In this document: positions 33,348-42,234 of the stretch, one piece after another
Position numbering within the stretch: position 1 is the stretch's first letter
Layout: each line of letters opens with the position of its first letter
Source: CAZXCG01 sp964639205
GTDB taxonomy: Bacteria; Bacillota; Clostridia; Oscillospirales; Acutalibacteraceae
NCBI GenBank assembly: GCA_964639205.1
Contig: CAZXCG010000003.1
Coordinates: 1-64,000 of the forward strand
Length of the DNA stretch: 64,000 bases
Direction of reading: 5' to 3'
Made by a program: the position numbers and the translations under genes
The notes under the pieces: model-generated
The model's input: only the letters and a program-made list of their open reading frames with translations
What the model was told of the DNA's origin: nothing
Databases searched by the model: none

Positions 33348-34058
33348 TTATTTAAATCTTAGTTCAGGATTCTCATATTCCTTAAGGCGGGCGTTATAAG
33401 CCTCATACGCAGTATTTTCGAATGCAATTTTAGGGGCTGCGCCGATGGTTTTAAGGATAAATTTTGTAAAATCCGGATTAGTTATAAGCAGCGGTCCGAG
33501 CAAATAGGTTCCTATAAAGTTTTTTTGCCTTATACCCTCTAAAGGAGTTTGAGGATTTATGCCGTCTCCGCGTAACGTTCGGCAGAAGTAACAGTCGGAG
33601 TTGTCTCCGAAGCAATGGCTGAATTGTGCTTTATATGAAACTATTTTCATATTCTCAAACTCACCGATATAAAGAGAATTATAACGGTTGAACATTTGCC
33701 TTTTTGCATAAAACCCGTCAAAAATTCCCAAAGCGGGAATTTCGGAGCCGTCCTCATTTTGAATATTGGAAAGAAAAACTTCAAAGGCGTTGCCTACGCA
33801 AAGAAAAAGCACGTTGCTGTAGATTAGCTCCTTGATCCTCTCACGGTACGGAAGCAGTTTTGCGATTACAAGCTCTTGTGCGCTTTCGGTCATAGGACCC
33901 ATAAAAATCATAGCTACCTGACCGCCGGCAAAGGCGGGAGTATCGTTTAATGAAGTGTAGACGAATTCAGTTTCGGGCAAACACTGTTTAAGATATTTTA
34001 TGCTTGTTTTCTCACCGTAGAGGTTGGCAATTTCGGAATAGAGCACCTCAATTTTCAT
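33348..34058 (-). CDS. gatD: GatD-like glutamine amidotransferase subunit with altered active site
   Basis: GatD normally supplies ammonia from glutamine to MurT for amidation of the D-Glu of lipid II. The 236-aa protein aligns with GatD along its length, including LGIFDGFY and GTYLLGPLL. The nucleophile Cys is kept (LCVGNAF, near residue 87; the family has CGGYQ). The catalytic His of the usual GTYLHGP is replaced by Leu near 187, and the oxyanion region differs. The protein may be inactive, use another base, or take free ammonia. It overlaps murT by 11 bases; GAGGAGG precedes the ATG at 34058. It is the last gene of the tig operon. Confidence 0.8.
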   Translation of the reverse strand: MKIEVLYSEIANLYGEKTSIKYLKQCLPETEFVYTSLNDTPAFAGGQVAMIFMGPMTESAQELVIAKLLPYRERIKELIYSNVLFLCVGNAFEVFLSNIQNEDGSEIPALGIFDGFYAKRQMFNRYNSLYIGEFENMKIVSYKAQFSHCFGDNSDCYFCRTLRGDGINPQTPLEGIRQKNFIGTYLLGPLLITNPDFTKFILKTIGAAPKIAFENTAYEAYNARLKEYENPELRFK

Positions 34059-35436
34059 CAAAGCTGCCTCCTCTTCGGTTTATTTCATCGATTACTCCCT
34101 GTTTTACTTTCATGGCGGTATCTGCGGCGTATAATTCATGTAAAATATAAACTTTTTCGGTACCTTTAAGCGCAAGCAGCTTCGGTGTTTCCAGCTCGGA
34201 TTTAACGCAGGATATTTTATTTTCGTCAACACCGGCGATAAGCAATCTGAGCTTATAATCCTCGCAGCGTACGCCTGAAATAATTATATGGGTAATACTT
34301 TCTGAATTCAGAAACTCAAAATCGGCGTCAAAAATCCAAGTCATATTTTCCGATGAACCGTTGCGGTCGAAGAGGTCGTCCAACATAAGGATGATCTCTT
34401 TATTTCCGCTCTGCTGAGATACATAGGTAAAAACGCAGGAGCACGCCACCGGATTTTGACCCTTGGCCATATGCGTTATAACTTCGATACCGTTTACGGT
34501 ATCGGAGGAGTAGCGGGACTCAACAATATTGAGGTTGTTTATGCTTTTTGATATTTGTTCATAAGTAAGCCCGTATTCGCGGAGAAGGACAATAGCCGAA
34601 AGCTCATTATAAATATTAAAAATACTTTTGCTGATAAGCTTATATTCTTCTCTATGCCCGTTTACGCTCACAGAAACGGAATCGGATAGAAGGTTAACTC
34701 CGGCGGAATAATCGGGCTGAGGAGATTTAAAGCCGCAATTTGGGCAGGAAACTTTTCCGATGTGGTGGTATCGCAGGTATTCATATTTCAACTTTGTGTG
34801 ACACTCAGGACAAATGCTCATATCGTTTATTATGTTTACACATTCCTTAAGATCGCTTTCCATAGGCTCAATGGCAAAGTATGTGCGTGAATTTTGCTTT
34901 TTAAGCATTGAGCTTATGGGGTCGTCGGCGTTTAAAATCAATTTTGTGGAGTCCGGCAAATTATCGTTAATCAAGTCAAAAATATATTCGGCGTGTGCAT
35001 TGCGATGTATGGAATCTCGAAACAAGTTTGTACAAACCAGATATGTTGGCTTAACATATGGGAAAATACGTCTTGAGCTTCGTTCGTCTATCTCCAGCAC
35101 AGCGGTCTTAAAGCGTGATTTTCCTGACAGCGCGGAGCCTTTGATAAATGAGCTTGCAAGCCCGGCGTCAATATTTGAGCCTGCACGGTTGTCGAGAACA
35201 TCTATTCCATTATCTTTTAATATGTCGATGATCAAGTTGCAAACCGTCGTTTTCCCGTTTGTGCCGGTAACCGCAATAATACATTCGGGTTTATCTATCT
35301 GCCCTAAAAAATCCGGGCAAAGACGTATGGCAACCTTCCCCGGAAAATATGTTGCATTTCTTTTTAAAAGGCGCAGAAGCTCCATAATAATTTTTGAAGC
35401 GAGCATGGAAAAATAAAATTTAAAGCTCTTTTTCAT
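34048..35436 (-). CDS. murT: Lipid II isoglutaminyl synthase, Mur ligase-like subunit
   Basis: ATP-dependent partner of GatD that amidates the alpha-carboxylate of D-glutamate in lipid II. The 462-aa protein has a membrane-proximal N-terminus and the Mur ligase P-loop VTGTNGKTTVCN. A Cys4 zinc ribbon characteristic of MurT (CPECHTKL and CPNCGF) is inserted in the central domain. A C-terminal DUF1727-like part includes MLDDLFDRNG. The ATG at 35436 follows AAGGTGGG; more upstream codons are not supported. It follows lysA. Confidence 0.9.
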   Translation of the reverse strand: MKKSFKFYFSMLASKIIMELLRLLKRNATYFPGKVAIRLCPDFLGQIDKPECIIAVTGTNGKTTVCNLIIDILKDNGIDVLDNRAGSNIDAGLASSFIKGSALSGKSRFKTAVLEIDERSSRRIFPYVKPTYLVCTNLFRDSIHRNAHAEYIFDLINDNLPDSTKLILNADDPISSMLKKQNSRTYFAIEPMESDLKECVNIINDMSICPECHTKLKYEYLRYHHIGKVSCPNCGFKSPQPDYSAGVNLLSDSVSVSVNGHREEYKLISKSIFNIYNELSAIVLLREYGLTYEQISKSINNLNIVESRYSSDTVNGIEVITHMAKGQNPVACSCVFTYVSQQSGNKEIILMLDDLFDRNGSSENMTWIFDADFEFLNSESITHIIISGVRCEDYKLRLLIAGVDENKISCVKSELETPKLLALKGTEKVYILHELYAADTAMKVKQGVIDEINRRGGSFDEN

Positions 35437-35511
35437 CCTGTTAATACCCACCTTGCACGAGCTATTCCTACAATTAAATCTTCCGAATTTGCCGGCGCAC
35501 GGCAAAATGGA

Positions 35512-36810
35512 TTAAACATCATTACGGGTTAAATCTTCGAGGGATTCTCTTTTAATTATTACTCTGTGTTTTCCGTTTTTAACCATAACAACAGCGGGAC
35601 GCTGTATGCGGTTATAGTTTGAAGCCATAGAGTAATTATAAGCTCCGGTAGAAAGTACGGCAATAATATCTCCGATTTCCGGTTTTGCTATATCTGCATT
35701 TTCTTGGATCAAATCTCCGCTTTCACAGCATTTGCCGGCAAGCGTAATTTTTGAATTAGGCTCAATGTTAGCTCGGCTTGCGTTTAGAAGTGTGTATTCG
35801 GAGCCGTAAAGCGCATAACGTATATTATCGGTCATTCCTCCGTCTATTGAAACATAAGTCCGGACGTTGGGTATTTCTTTTACCGCTCCTGCGGTATAGA
35901 GGGTGATTCCGGCTTCGCCTACGATTGAGCGTCCCGGTTCAATATAGATATACGGAACGGGAATGTTGTAATAATCGGATTTTTTCTTTATTGTCTCGGA
36001 AACAGCTTTAATGTAATTTTCGTACTCGGGAGGGTTGTCCGAGGCAGTATAACGGATTCCAAAGCCGCCGCCGAGGTTAAGCTGTGAAATAACAAAGCCT
36101 GTTTTTTCTTTAATTTCACCGATAAAATCCATCATAATTTCCGCGGCGGCAACAAAGGGCTTAATGTCAAAGATTTGAGAGCCTATATGGCAGTGCAGCT
36201 CTTTTAATGATAAGTTTTTGCAGGAAATCGCTTCTTCTACGGCGGCAAAGGCCTCGCCGGTTTCCAAAGCAAAGCCGAATTTGGAATCTATTTGCCCGGT
36301 TCTTATAAAGTTGTGAGTGTGTGCGTCTATCCCGGGCTTTATGCGTAAAGCTATTTCTGCATTTTTTCCGTAAATTTCAGCCTGATTATCCAGTGCTCGA
36401 AGCTCTGTCAGGTTATCAACAACTATTTTGCCTATGCCGTTGTTCAGAGCGAAGGTTATTTCCTCATTGGTTTTGTTATTGCCGTGGAAATGGATTTTTT
36501 CCGGCGGAAAGCCCGAGCTGAGCGCGGTGTACATCTCCCCGATTGAAACAACGTCGAGGCCCATTTTTTCCTGCTTCATAATTCGGCAGATTTCCCTGCA
36601 GCAAAACGCTTTACTCGCATATGATGGCAACCCCATACCGTCATAATATTTTTGGAAAGACGAAATATAAGCGCGGCAGTTGCCGCGGATTACATCTTCG
36701 TCAAGTACGTAAAGCGGCGTTCCGTAAGCTTTTGCAAGCTCGACAGTATCACAGCCGCCGACGGTCAGATGATTTTGTTCGTTTACATTCAAACAACTGT
36801 TAATAAACAT
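35512..36810 (-). CDS. lysA: Diaminopimelate decarboxylase
   Basis: PLP enzyme that makes L-lysine from meso-diaminopimelate, the last step of lysine synthesis. The 432-aa chain shows YASKAFCCREICR with the Schiff-base Lys near residue 46, HGNNKTNEEI, ELHCHIGSQIFD, LNLGGGFGI, EPGRSIVGEAG and the C-terminal GAYNYSMASNYN. Length is normal. Its ATG overlaps the engB stop by one base and is preceded by CGGAGGAA. The position between engB and murT ties lysine and cell-wall precursor supply into the clp/lon transcript. Confidence 0.95.
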   Translation of the reverse strand: MFINSCLNVNEQNHLTVGGCDTVELAKAYGTPLYVLDEDVIRGNCRAYISSFQKYYDGMGLPSYASKAFCCREICRIMKQEKMGLDVVSIGEMYTALSSGFPPEKIHFHGNNKTNEEITFALNNGIGKIVVDNLTELRALDNQAEIYGKNAEIALRIKPGIDAHTHNFIRTGQIDSKFGFALETGEAFAAVEEAISCKNLSLKELHCHIGSQIFDIKPFVAAAEIMMDFIGEIKEKTGFVISQLNLGGGFGIRYTASDNPPEYENYIKAVSETIKKKSDYYNIPVPYIYIEPGRSIVGEAGITLYTAGAVKEIPNVRTYVSIDGGMTDNIRYALYGSEYTLLNASRANIEPNSKITLAGKCCESGDLIQENADIAKPEIGDIIAVLSTGAYNYSMASNYNRIQRPAVVMVKNGKHRVIIKRESLEDLTRNDV

Positions 36811-37415
36811 TATAATTCCTCCGCTTCAATGGTACGGTCAACATAAACATCTATTATGTTTCTTATCTCTTCAACGCCCTCGCCATTGAGTGCGGAAAAT
36901 GGAAAAGTCTGTATTTCTTCAAAACCGGCAAGCTCTTCCCTAATGCTGCTCAGCCTTTGAGCAAGCCGGGTTTTATTGAGCTTGTCTTGTTTTGTAAGAA
37001 CGATGATAAACGGCAGACCTGAAGTATGCAAAAATCTAATCATTTGCATATCGTCAGACGTAGGAGGGTGACGCAAATCTACTATCTGAATTACAAGACT
37101 TATTTTTCTGCTTTGAGAAAAATATCCCTCAACAAGCTCTGACCAGCGACGTTTTTCGTTTTTGGAAACCTTGGCATAACCGTATCCGGGCAAATCCACC
37201 ATATAAAAACGGTCAACCGCAAAAAAATTTATGGTGGCTGTTTTGCCCGGAGTCGAACTGACGCGCGCGATTGCTTTGCGGTTAAGGATGCGGTTAATAA
37301 GGGAAGATTTACCTACGTTTGACCGTCCCGAGAAAACCACTTCCGGTTTGATGGATGCCGGAAGCTGAGAGGCATTTCCCGCGGCTGATTCAAAATTGAC
37401 ATGGTTTATGTTCAC
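36810..37415 (-). CDS. engB: Ribosome biogenesis GTP-binding protein YsxC/EngB
   Basis: Essential GTPase for late assembly of the 50S subunit. The 201-aa protein has G1 GRSNVGKSSLIN, the switch region STPGKTATINF, G3 DLPGYGY and G4 TKQDKL. The start is a GTG at 37415 with AAAGGGGG six bases upstream, giving the family N-terminus. lon-engB is the usual order in Bacillota. Confidence 0.95.
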   Translation of the reverse strand: MNINHVNFESAAGNASQLPASIKPEVVFSGRSNVGKSSLINRILNRKAIARVSSTPGKTATINFFAVDRFYMVDLPGYGYAKVSKNEKRRWSELVEGYFSQSRKISLVIQIVDLRHPPTSDDMQMIRFLHTSGLPFIIVLTKQDKLNKTRLAQRLSSIREELAGFEEIQTFPFSALNGEGVEEIRNIIDVYVDRTIEAEEL

Positions 37416-37428
37416 GGAAAAGCCCCCT

Positions 37429-39843
37429 TTACCTGCTTGCCGTATCTGTTAAACCGGATGCGACGCGGTCGGTTGCAAATATGTATTTACCGGAAAAGCC
37501 GTCCGGCTTTTCACCGTTGCGAACGGCTGTATTCAGCACTTGCAGGATATTATCTACGGGAACAAAGCTCAAAGCCTCGCTGACTGTGCTGTCAATTTCG
37601 GACAAATCACGGGCATTTTCAGCCGGAATGAGAACCGTTTTTATTCCGTTTTTAAATGCCGCCATTGATTTTTCTTTTAATCCGCCGATAGGAAGTACCG
37701 CGCCGCGCAGGGTTATTTCTCCCGTCATTGCAATATCGTGACGGACAGGTTTGCCCGAAAGCGCCGAGAAAAGAGCCGTTGCCATTGTTATTCCGGCGGA
37801 AGGACCGTCCTTTGGCACCGCGCCCTCGGGCGCGTGAATGTGAATATCGCGGTTTTTATAAAAGCCGGAATCTATACCGAGTTCATCGGCGTGCGCACGT
37901 ATACAGGTAACGGCGGTTTTTGCGGATTCCTGCATTACATCTCCGAGCGAGCCTGTCAAAACAAGCTTACCGGTGCCTTCCATTACGGCAACCTCAATCG
38001 GCAGCAGTTCACCGCCCGCCGAAGTCCAAGCCAGACCGTTGGCAAGACCGACTTCATCTTTGCGCTGCAACGGAGCGTCCAAAAACTTTTTCGGTCCTAA
38101 AAGCTTCTTCAAATCTTCCGCACTTACTTTTACCGATTTTATCTCATTCTCCAGCATATTAAGAAGAGATTTGCTTATGACCGAGGAAATAGTTCGCTCC
38201 AAATTGCGTACGCCCGCTTCTTTAGTATAAAAGTCAATTAAGGCATAAACGGCGTCGTCCGTAAGCTTAATTTGCTTTGCCGTGAGCGAGCAGTTTTTCA
38301 TCTGCTTTGGAATCAAATGCCTGCGGGCAATCTGAAATTTTTCTTCACGGGTATAGCTTTCAAGCTCTATAAGCTCCATTCTGTCAAGCAGCGGAGCGGG
38401 AATGGCGGAGGCGTCGTTGGCAGTGGTAATAAACATAATCTTTGATAAGTCGAAGGGCAGGTCAAGGTAATGATCGTGGAAAGCATAATTCTGCTCAGTG
38501 TCAAGAACTTCAAGCAGCGCCGAAGATGGGTCTCCCTTATAATCGTTCCCGAGCTTATCAATCTCATCCAAAATCAAAATGCAGTTGCTCGTTCCGGCCT
38601 GCTTCACGGCGGAAATAATTCTTCCGGGCATTGAGCCGAGGTAGGTTTTTCTGTGCCCTCTTATTTCCGCTTCATCTCTTACGCCGCCAAGTGAGATTCT
38701 TGCGCATTTACGGTTTATAGCTTTTGCAACGGACATGGCAATTGATGTTTTGCCTACCCCCGGAGGACCGACAAGGCAAAGAATCTGCGCTTTTGCATTC
38801 GGAGAATTTTTCCTGACGGCAAGCTGTTCTAAAATTCGTTCTTTTACTTTTTTAAGACCGTAATGCTCTTTATCTAAAGAAGCGCGGACTTTTTTTATAT
38901 CAATTTTTTCCTTTGAATACTTATTCCATGGAAGATCAATGCAAATATCAAGATAATTACGGATAACCGTGGCTTCCTGACTGCCGTAGGGCATTTTACT
39001 GAGCTTACAGCATTCTTTTTGCAGCGATTGACGTACTTCGTCGCTCAATTTAAGCTTGCTTATCATATAAGCATACTCTTCGGCTTCGCTTTCGGGTGAG
39101 TCGTCTTCTCCGAGTTCTTCACGGATGATCTGCATTTTTTCTCGCAAAAGGTACTCCTTTTGTCTTTCGTCAATGCGTTTGCCGGCTTTTTCGTTTATTT
39201 CATTCTCGATTTTAAGTATATAAACCTCGCTGTTTAAGAGCTGCAGCAAGTACTCCAATCTTCTTTGCAGGCTCGTAGGAGAGAGCAGCTTTTGTTTTTG
39301 CCGATAATCAACAACTATATTAGCAGAAATCATATCTGCCATATCTTCTGTATTTGTACTCATGGCAATTTTAAAAAGAATGTCCGACGGAATATTTGGC
39401 ATTAACTCAACATATTCTTCATATATTCTTTTTATTGAACGCCTGAGAGCCATTTCTTTGCCTGAATCCTTGATAGGCTGGGTAGCTATCGGCAGAACGG
39501 AAGCACAGAGAAATTCATCCGTACTCAGATTCTCATCAATAAAAGCTCTTTGTTCGCCCTCGATAACAACGCGCGTAACACCGTCGGATTGTTTTACAAG
39601 CTGTAGGATTTTTGCAATTATACCAACGCCGTACAAGTCGTCCAAAGAAGGCTCGTTAATAGCCGGATCCATCTGCGCCACCAAAAATATCTTTTGATCG
39701 CTGCTCATAGCTTCTTTGACTGCACGCAGCGATTGTTTTCTGGAAACGTCAAAATGAAGCATCATTTTGGGAAAAACAACGAGACCGCGTAACGGCAGCA
39801 CCGGAATTTTTAAGTACACTTCTTGTACTTCTTCTTTTTCCAT
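37429..39843 (-). CDS. lon: ATP-dependent protease Lon (LonA)
   Basis: Cytoplasmic AAA+ serine protease degrading damaged and regulatory proteins. The 804-aa chain contains the N-terminal LON domain, a coiled-coil stretch near 190-260 and Walker A GPPGVGKTS near 357. Walker B is ILDEIDKLG. The C-terminal protease domain has catalytic Ser in KDGPSAGITMA and Lys in GGLKEKSMAA. Full length. GGGAGG precedes the ATG. A 186-bp gap from clpX contains a large inverted repeat. Confidence 0.97.
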   Translation of the reverse strand: MEKEEVQEVYLKIPVLPLRGLVVFPKMMLHFDVSRKQSLRAVKEAMSSDQKIFLVAQMDPAINEPSLDDLYGVGIIAKILQLVKQSDGVTRVVIEGEQRAFIDENLSTDEFLCASVLPIATQPIKDSGKEMALRRSIKRIYEEYVELMPNIPSDILFKIAMSTNTEDMADMISANIVVDYRQKQKLLSPTSLQRRLEYLLQLLNSEVYILKIENEINEKAGKRIDERQKEYLLREKMQIIREELGEDDSPESEAEEYAYMISKLKLSDEVRQSLQKECCKLSKMPYGSQEATVIRNYLDICIDLPWNKYSKEKIDIKKVRASLDKEHYGLKKVKERILEQLAVRKNSPNAKAQILCLVGPPGVGKTSIAMSVAKAINRKCARISLGGVRDEAEIRGHRKTYLGSMPGRIISAVKQAGTSNCILILDEIDKLGNDYKGDPSSALLEVLDTEQNYAFHDHYLDLPFDLSKIMFITTANDASAIPAPLLDRMELIELESYTREEKFQIARRHLIPKQMKNCSLTAKQIKLTDDAVYALIDFYTKEAGVRNLERTISSVISKSLLNMLENEIKSVKVSAEDLKKLLGPKKFLDAPLQRKDEVGLANGLAWTSAGGELLPIEVAVMEGTGKLVLTGSLGDVMQESAKTAVTCIRAHADELGIDSGFYKNRDIHIHAPEGAVPKDGPSAGITMATALFSALSGKPVRHDIAMTGEITLRGAVLPIGGLKEKSMAAFKNGIKTVLIPAENARDLSEIDSTVSEALSFVPVDNILQVLNTAVRNGEKPDGFSGKYIFATDRVASGLTDTASR

Positions 39844-39873
39844 ATACTAACCTCCCAACGTTAAAATCAGCAT

Positions 39874-39915
39874 TAGGTTTGCAGGCAATAAAAAATATTA
39901 TCGTCCGCAAACCTA
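39874..39915 (-). promoter_or_regulatory. Hairpin in the lon leader
   Basis: The arms TAGGTTTGC (39874-39882) and GCAAACCTA (39907-39915) are perfect, with further pairing in the AT-rich interior. It sits about 30 bases upstream of the lon start in the clpX-lon gap. There is no long U-run after it, so it is not a standard terminator. It may process, stabilise or regulate the transcript. Confidence 0.5.
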
Positions 39916-40029
39916 TAAACCTGTTCCCCATCCCCGAGCGGCTTGTGCACGGCAATATTGCCTACGCTTTGCTTTGTGTGTAGGTTTAAAGCACGCAACA
40001 AGAGAAAATCATCTGTTAAAAAATAGCTT

Positions 40030-41352
40030 TTAAACAATTTGATCCGATTTCTGCGGCAAAGACGAAGAGTTATCAACAGTCGGCAGCATCGGGCTGACCT
40101 TGCATCGCTCAATAAGCGGCTGGGAATTATTATTAATCACATCGGCGTTTATTGTTATTTTTGTTACTGTATTATCAGACGGGATCTCATACATCAAATC
40201 GATAAGTGTTTGCTCCATTATTCCGCGGAGCCCCCTGGCGCCGGTATGCTGAGCCATTGCTTTCTGCGCAATTGCGCGCAAAGCGTCGTCGGTAAAGCAA
40301 AGAGTAACGCCGTCTATTTCAAAAAGACTGGTATACTGCCCAACGAGAGAATTTTTCGGTTCCGTCAAAATGCGTTTAAGAGCGTTTTCGTCAAGTCCGC
40401 TCAAGGCAGTAATAACAGGAAGTCTGCCGACAAGCTCGGGAATAAGGCCGTATTTAACAAGGTCATGAGAAATTACGTTGCACATCCAGTAGGTACTGTC
40501 GAGCTCGACCTTGCTTTTTACATCTGCTCCGAAACCTATAACAGAGCTGCCCATTCGCTTTTCAACAATCTTTTCAAGCCCGTCAAAGGCGCCGCCGCAA
40601 ATAAAAAGAATATTTTTAGTATCTAAATGCAAAAACTCCTGCTGCGGGTGCTTCCTGCCGCCCTGCGGCGGAACGCTTGCCACAGTGCCCTCAAGTATTT
40701 TGAGCAAAGCCTGCTGAACTCCTTCGCCGCTTACATCTCTTGTTATAGAAGGGTTTTCCGATTTCCTTGCAATTTTATCGATTTCATCAATATAAATTAT
40801 GCCCTTTTCCGCGCGCGCAATATCGAAATCGGCGGCTTGAATCAGCTTGAGCAGGACATTTTCAACGTCCTCGCCGACATAACCCGCCTCAGTAAGGGTG
40901 GTGGCGTCGGCTATTGCGAACGGAACATCAAGGATTTTAGCGAGGGTTTGAGCTAAAAGGGTTTTCCCAACGCCGGTAGGACCCAACAAAAGTATATTGC
41001 TTTTGGCAAATTCCACATCGCTGTCCTGTGCAAAAACTCTTTTATAATGATTATAAACAGCAACACTGAGCGTTTTTTTTGCTTCGTCCTGACCGATGAC
41101 ATATTCATCAAGAATCGACTTTATGTCGCGGGGTTTAAGGAAGCTTGAAAAATCAAAAGGCGTTTCCGGAACATCGTCCTTAACTTTTTTAGAAAAATTT
41201 ACTCGGTCGCCGTCTTCAAGAATGCTCATGCACAGTTCTATGCATTGATCGCAAATATATACCCCGTTTCCGGCTATAAGTCTGCTGACCGAATCCTGTG
41301 AACGACCGCAAAAGGAACAAAAAACGCGTGCATCGTTGTTATTGTTAGGCAT
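40030..41352 (-). CDS. clpX: ATP-dependent Clp protease ATP-binding subunit ClpX
   Basis: AAA+ unfoldase that feeds substrates to ClpP. The 440-aa protein has the N-terminal C4 zinc-binding domain (FCSFCGRSQ and CDQCIELC), Walker A GPTGVGKTLLAQ near 128 and Walker B IIYIDEIDKIA. It also has the VSGEGVQQALLK sensor and pore regions. GAGG precedes the ATG. It follows clpP after 71 bases; the pair shares a transcript with tig in many Bacillota. Confidence 0.97.
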   Translation of the reverse strand: MPNNNNDARVFCSFCGRSQDSVSRLIAGNGVYICDQCIELCMSILEDGDRVNFSKKVKDDVPETPFDFSSFLKPRDIKSILDEYVIGQDEAKKTLSVAVYNHYKRVFAQDSDVEFAKSNILLLGPTGVGKTLLAQTLAKILDVPFAIADATTLTEAGYVGEDVENVLLKLIQAADFDIARAEKGIIYIDEIDKIARKSENPSITRDVSGEGVQQALLKILEGTVASVPPQGGRKHPQQEFLHLDTKNILFICGGAFDGLEKIVEKRMGSSVIGFGADVKSKVELDSTYWMCNVISHDLVKYGLIPELVGRLPVITALSGLDENALKRILTEPKNSLVGQYTSLFEIDGVTLCFTDDALRAIAQKAMAQHTGARGLRGIMEQTLIDLMYEIPSDNTVTKITINADVINNNSQPLIERCKVSPMLPTVDNSSSLPQKSDQIV

Positions 41353-41423
41353 ATGCTTAACCTCTCTTCAATAATAGGCAGAAACCCACTGATTATTCTT
41401 CAAGGCACTTAACGCCGCCGAGG

Positions 41424-42005
41424 TCATTTTGTTTCTATAACCTTATCTATAAGACCGTATTCCAATGCTTGCTGTGCGGTCATAAAATTGTCGCGTTCGG
41501 TATCTCTTGCTATTATGTCATAAGGCTGACCGGTGTTCTTAGCAAGAATCTCGTTAAGTTTTTTCTTGGTGTAAATTATGTGGTTGGTGTGAATTTCTAT
41601 ATCGGTCGCCTGTCCCTGAGCGCCGCCGCTGGGCTGGTGAATCATAATATCGCTGTTGGGCAACGCAAACCGTTTACCTTTTGTTCCGGCAGAAAGCAGA
41701 AAAGCGCCCATGCTTGCAGCCATACCTAAACAAATGGTGGAAACGTCGCACTTAATGTAGCGCATAGTGTCGTAAATAGCCATACCGTCCGTAACGGAGC
41801 CTCCGGGGCTGTTGATATAAAGAGATATATCCTTTGAAGGATCCTGACTTTCCAGATATAAAAGCTGAGCTACAACAAGTCCGGCGCTAACATTGTTTAC
41901 TTCCTCGTTGAGCATGATTATTCTGTCGTTTAAAAGCCTTGAGAAAATATCGTAAGAACGTTCTCCGCGGCTTGTTTGTTCTACAACATACGGTACTAAA
42001 CTCAT
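41424..42005 (-). CDS. clpP: ATP-dependent Clp protease proteolytic subunit
   Basis: Serine protease forming the tetradecameric chamber used by ClpX. The 193-aa protein has LYINSPGGSVTDGMAIYDTM, catalytic Ser in GMAASMGAFLL and His in HQPSGGAQGQ. The ribosome binding site AAAGGA is about 11 bases before the ATG. The 229-bp gap to tig contains a copy of the dispersed repeat. Confidence 0.97.
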   Translation of the reverse strand: MSLVPYVVEQTSRGERSYDIFSRLLNDRIIMLNEEVNNVSAGLVVAQLLYLESQDPSKDISLYINSPGGSVTDGMAIYDTMRYIKCDVSTICLGMAASMGAFLLSAGTKGKRFALPNSDIMIHQPSGGAQGQATDIEIHTNHIIYTKKKLNEILAKNTGQPYDIIARDTERDNFMTAQQALEYGLIDKVIETK

Positions 42006-42027
42006 AAATATAACCGTCCTTTCGAAA

Positions 42028-42147
42028 TTATAATTTAAGCAATGTTTTTTGCCTCAAAGGCGGCGGCTTTAAATTATTTCAGCACTGCAATCTCTTAAAA
42101 GCTTGTTTAAGACCAAACGCGCTCGGGATTTTGCCTCGATTTAAATG
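42028..42147 (+). repeat. Dispersed intergenic repeat, diverged copy upstream of clpP
   Basis: A 120-bp stretch with the same module order as the copies at 24781 and 33115. The left module reads TTATAATTTAAGCAAT and GCCTCAAAGGCGGCGGC; the right end reads GCTCGGGA and GCCTCGATTTAAAT. The middle is shortened. It lies 23 bases upstream of the clpP start, so it would be transcribed antisense in the clpP leader. Confidence 0.5.
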
Positions 42148-42234
42148 TTTTAAATATTTAAGAAAAGAGCTGATTAAAAAAAACCGACCGCCATTTCTAT
42201 TTAATAATAGACCGTTTATTAATAAAATATACGT

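Noticed and set aside
42113..42234. CtsR operator upstream of clpP
   Set aside because: I looked for tandem GGTCAAA heptads near clpP, clpX and lon and found none.
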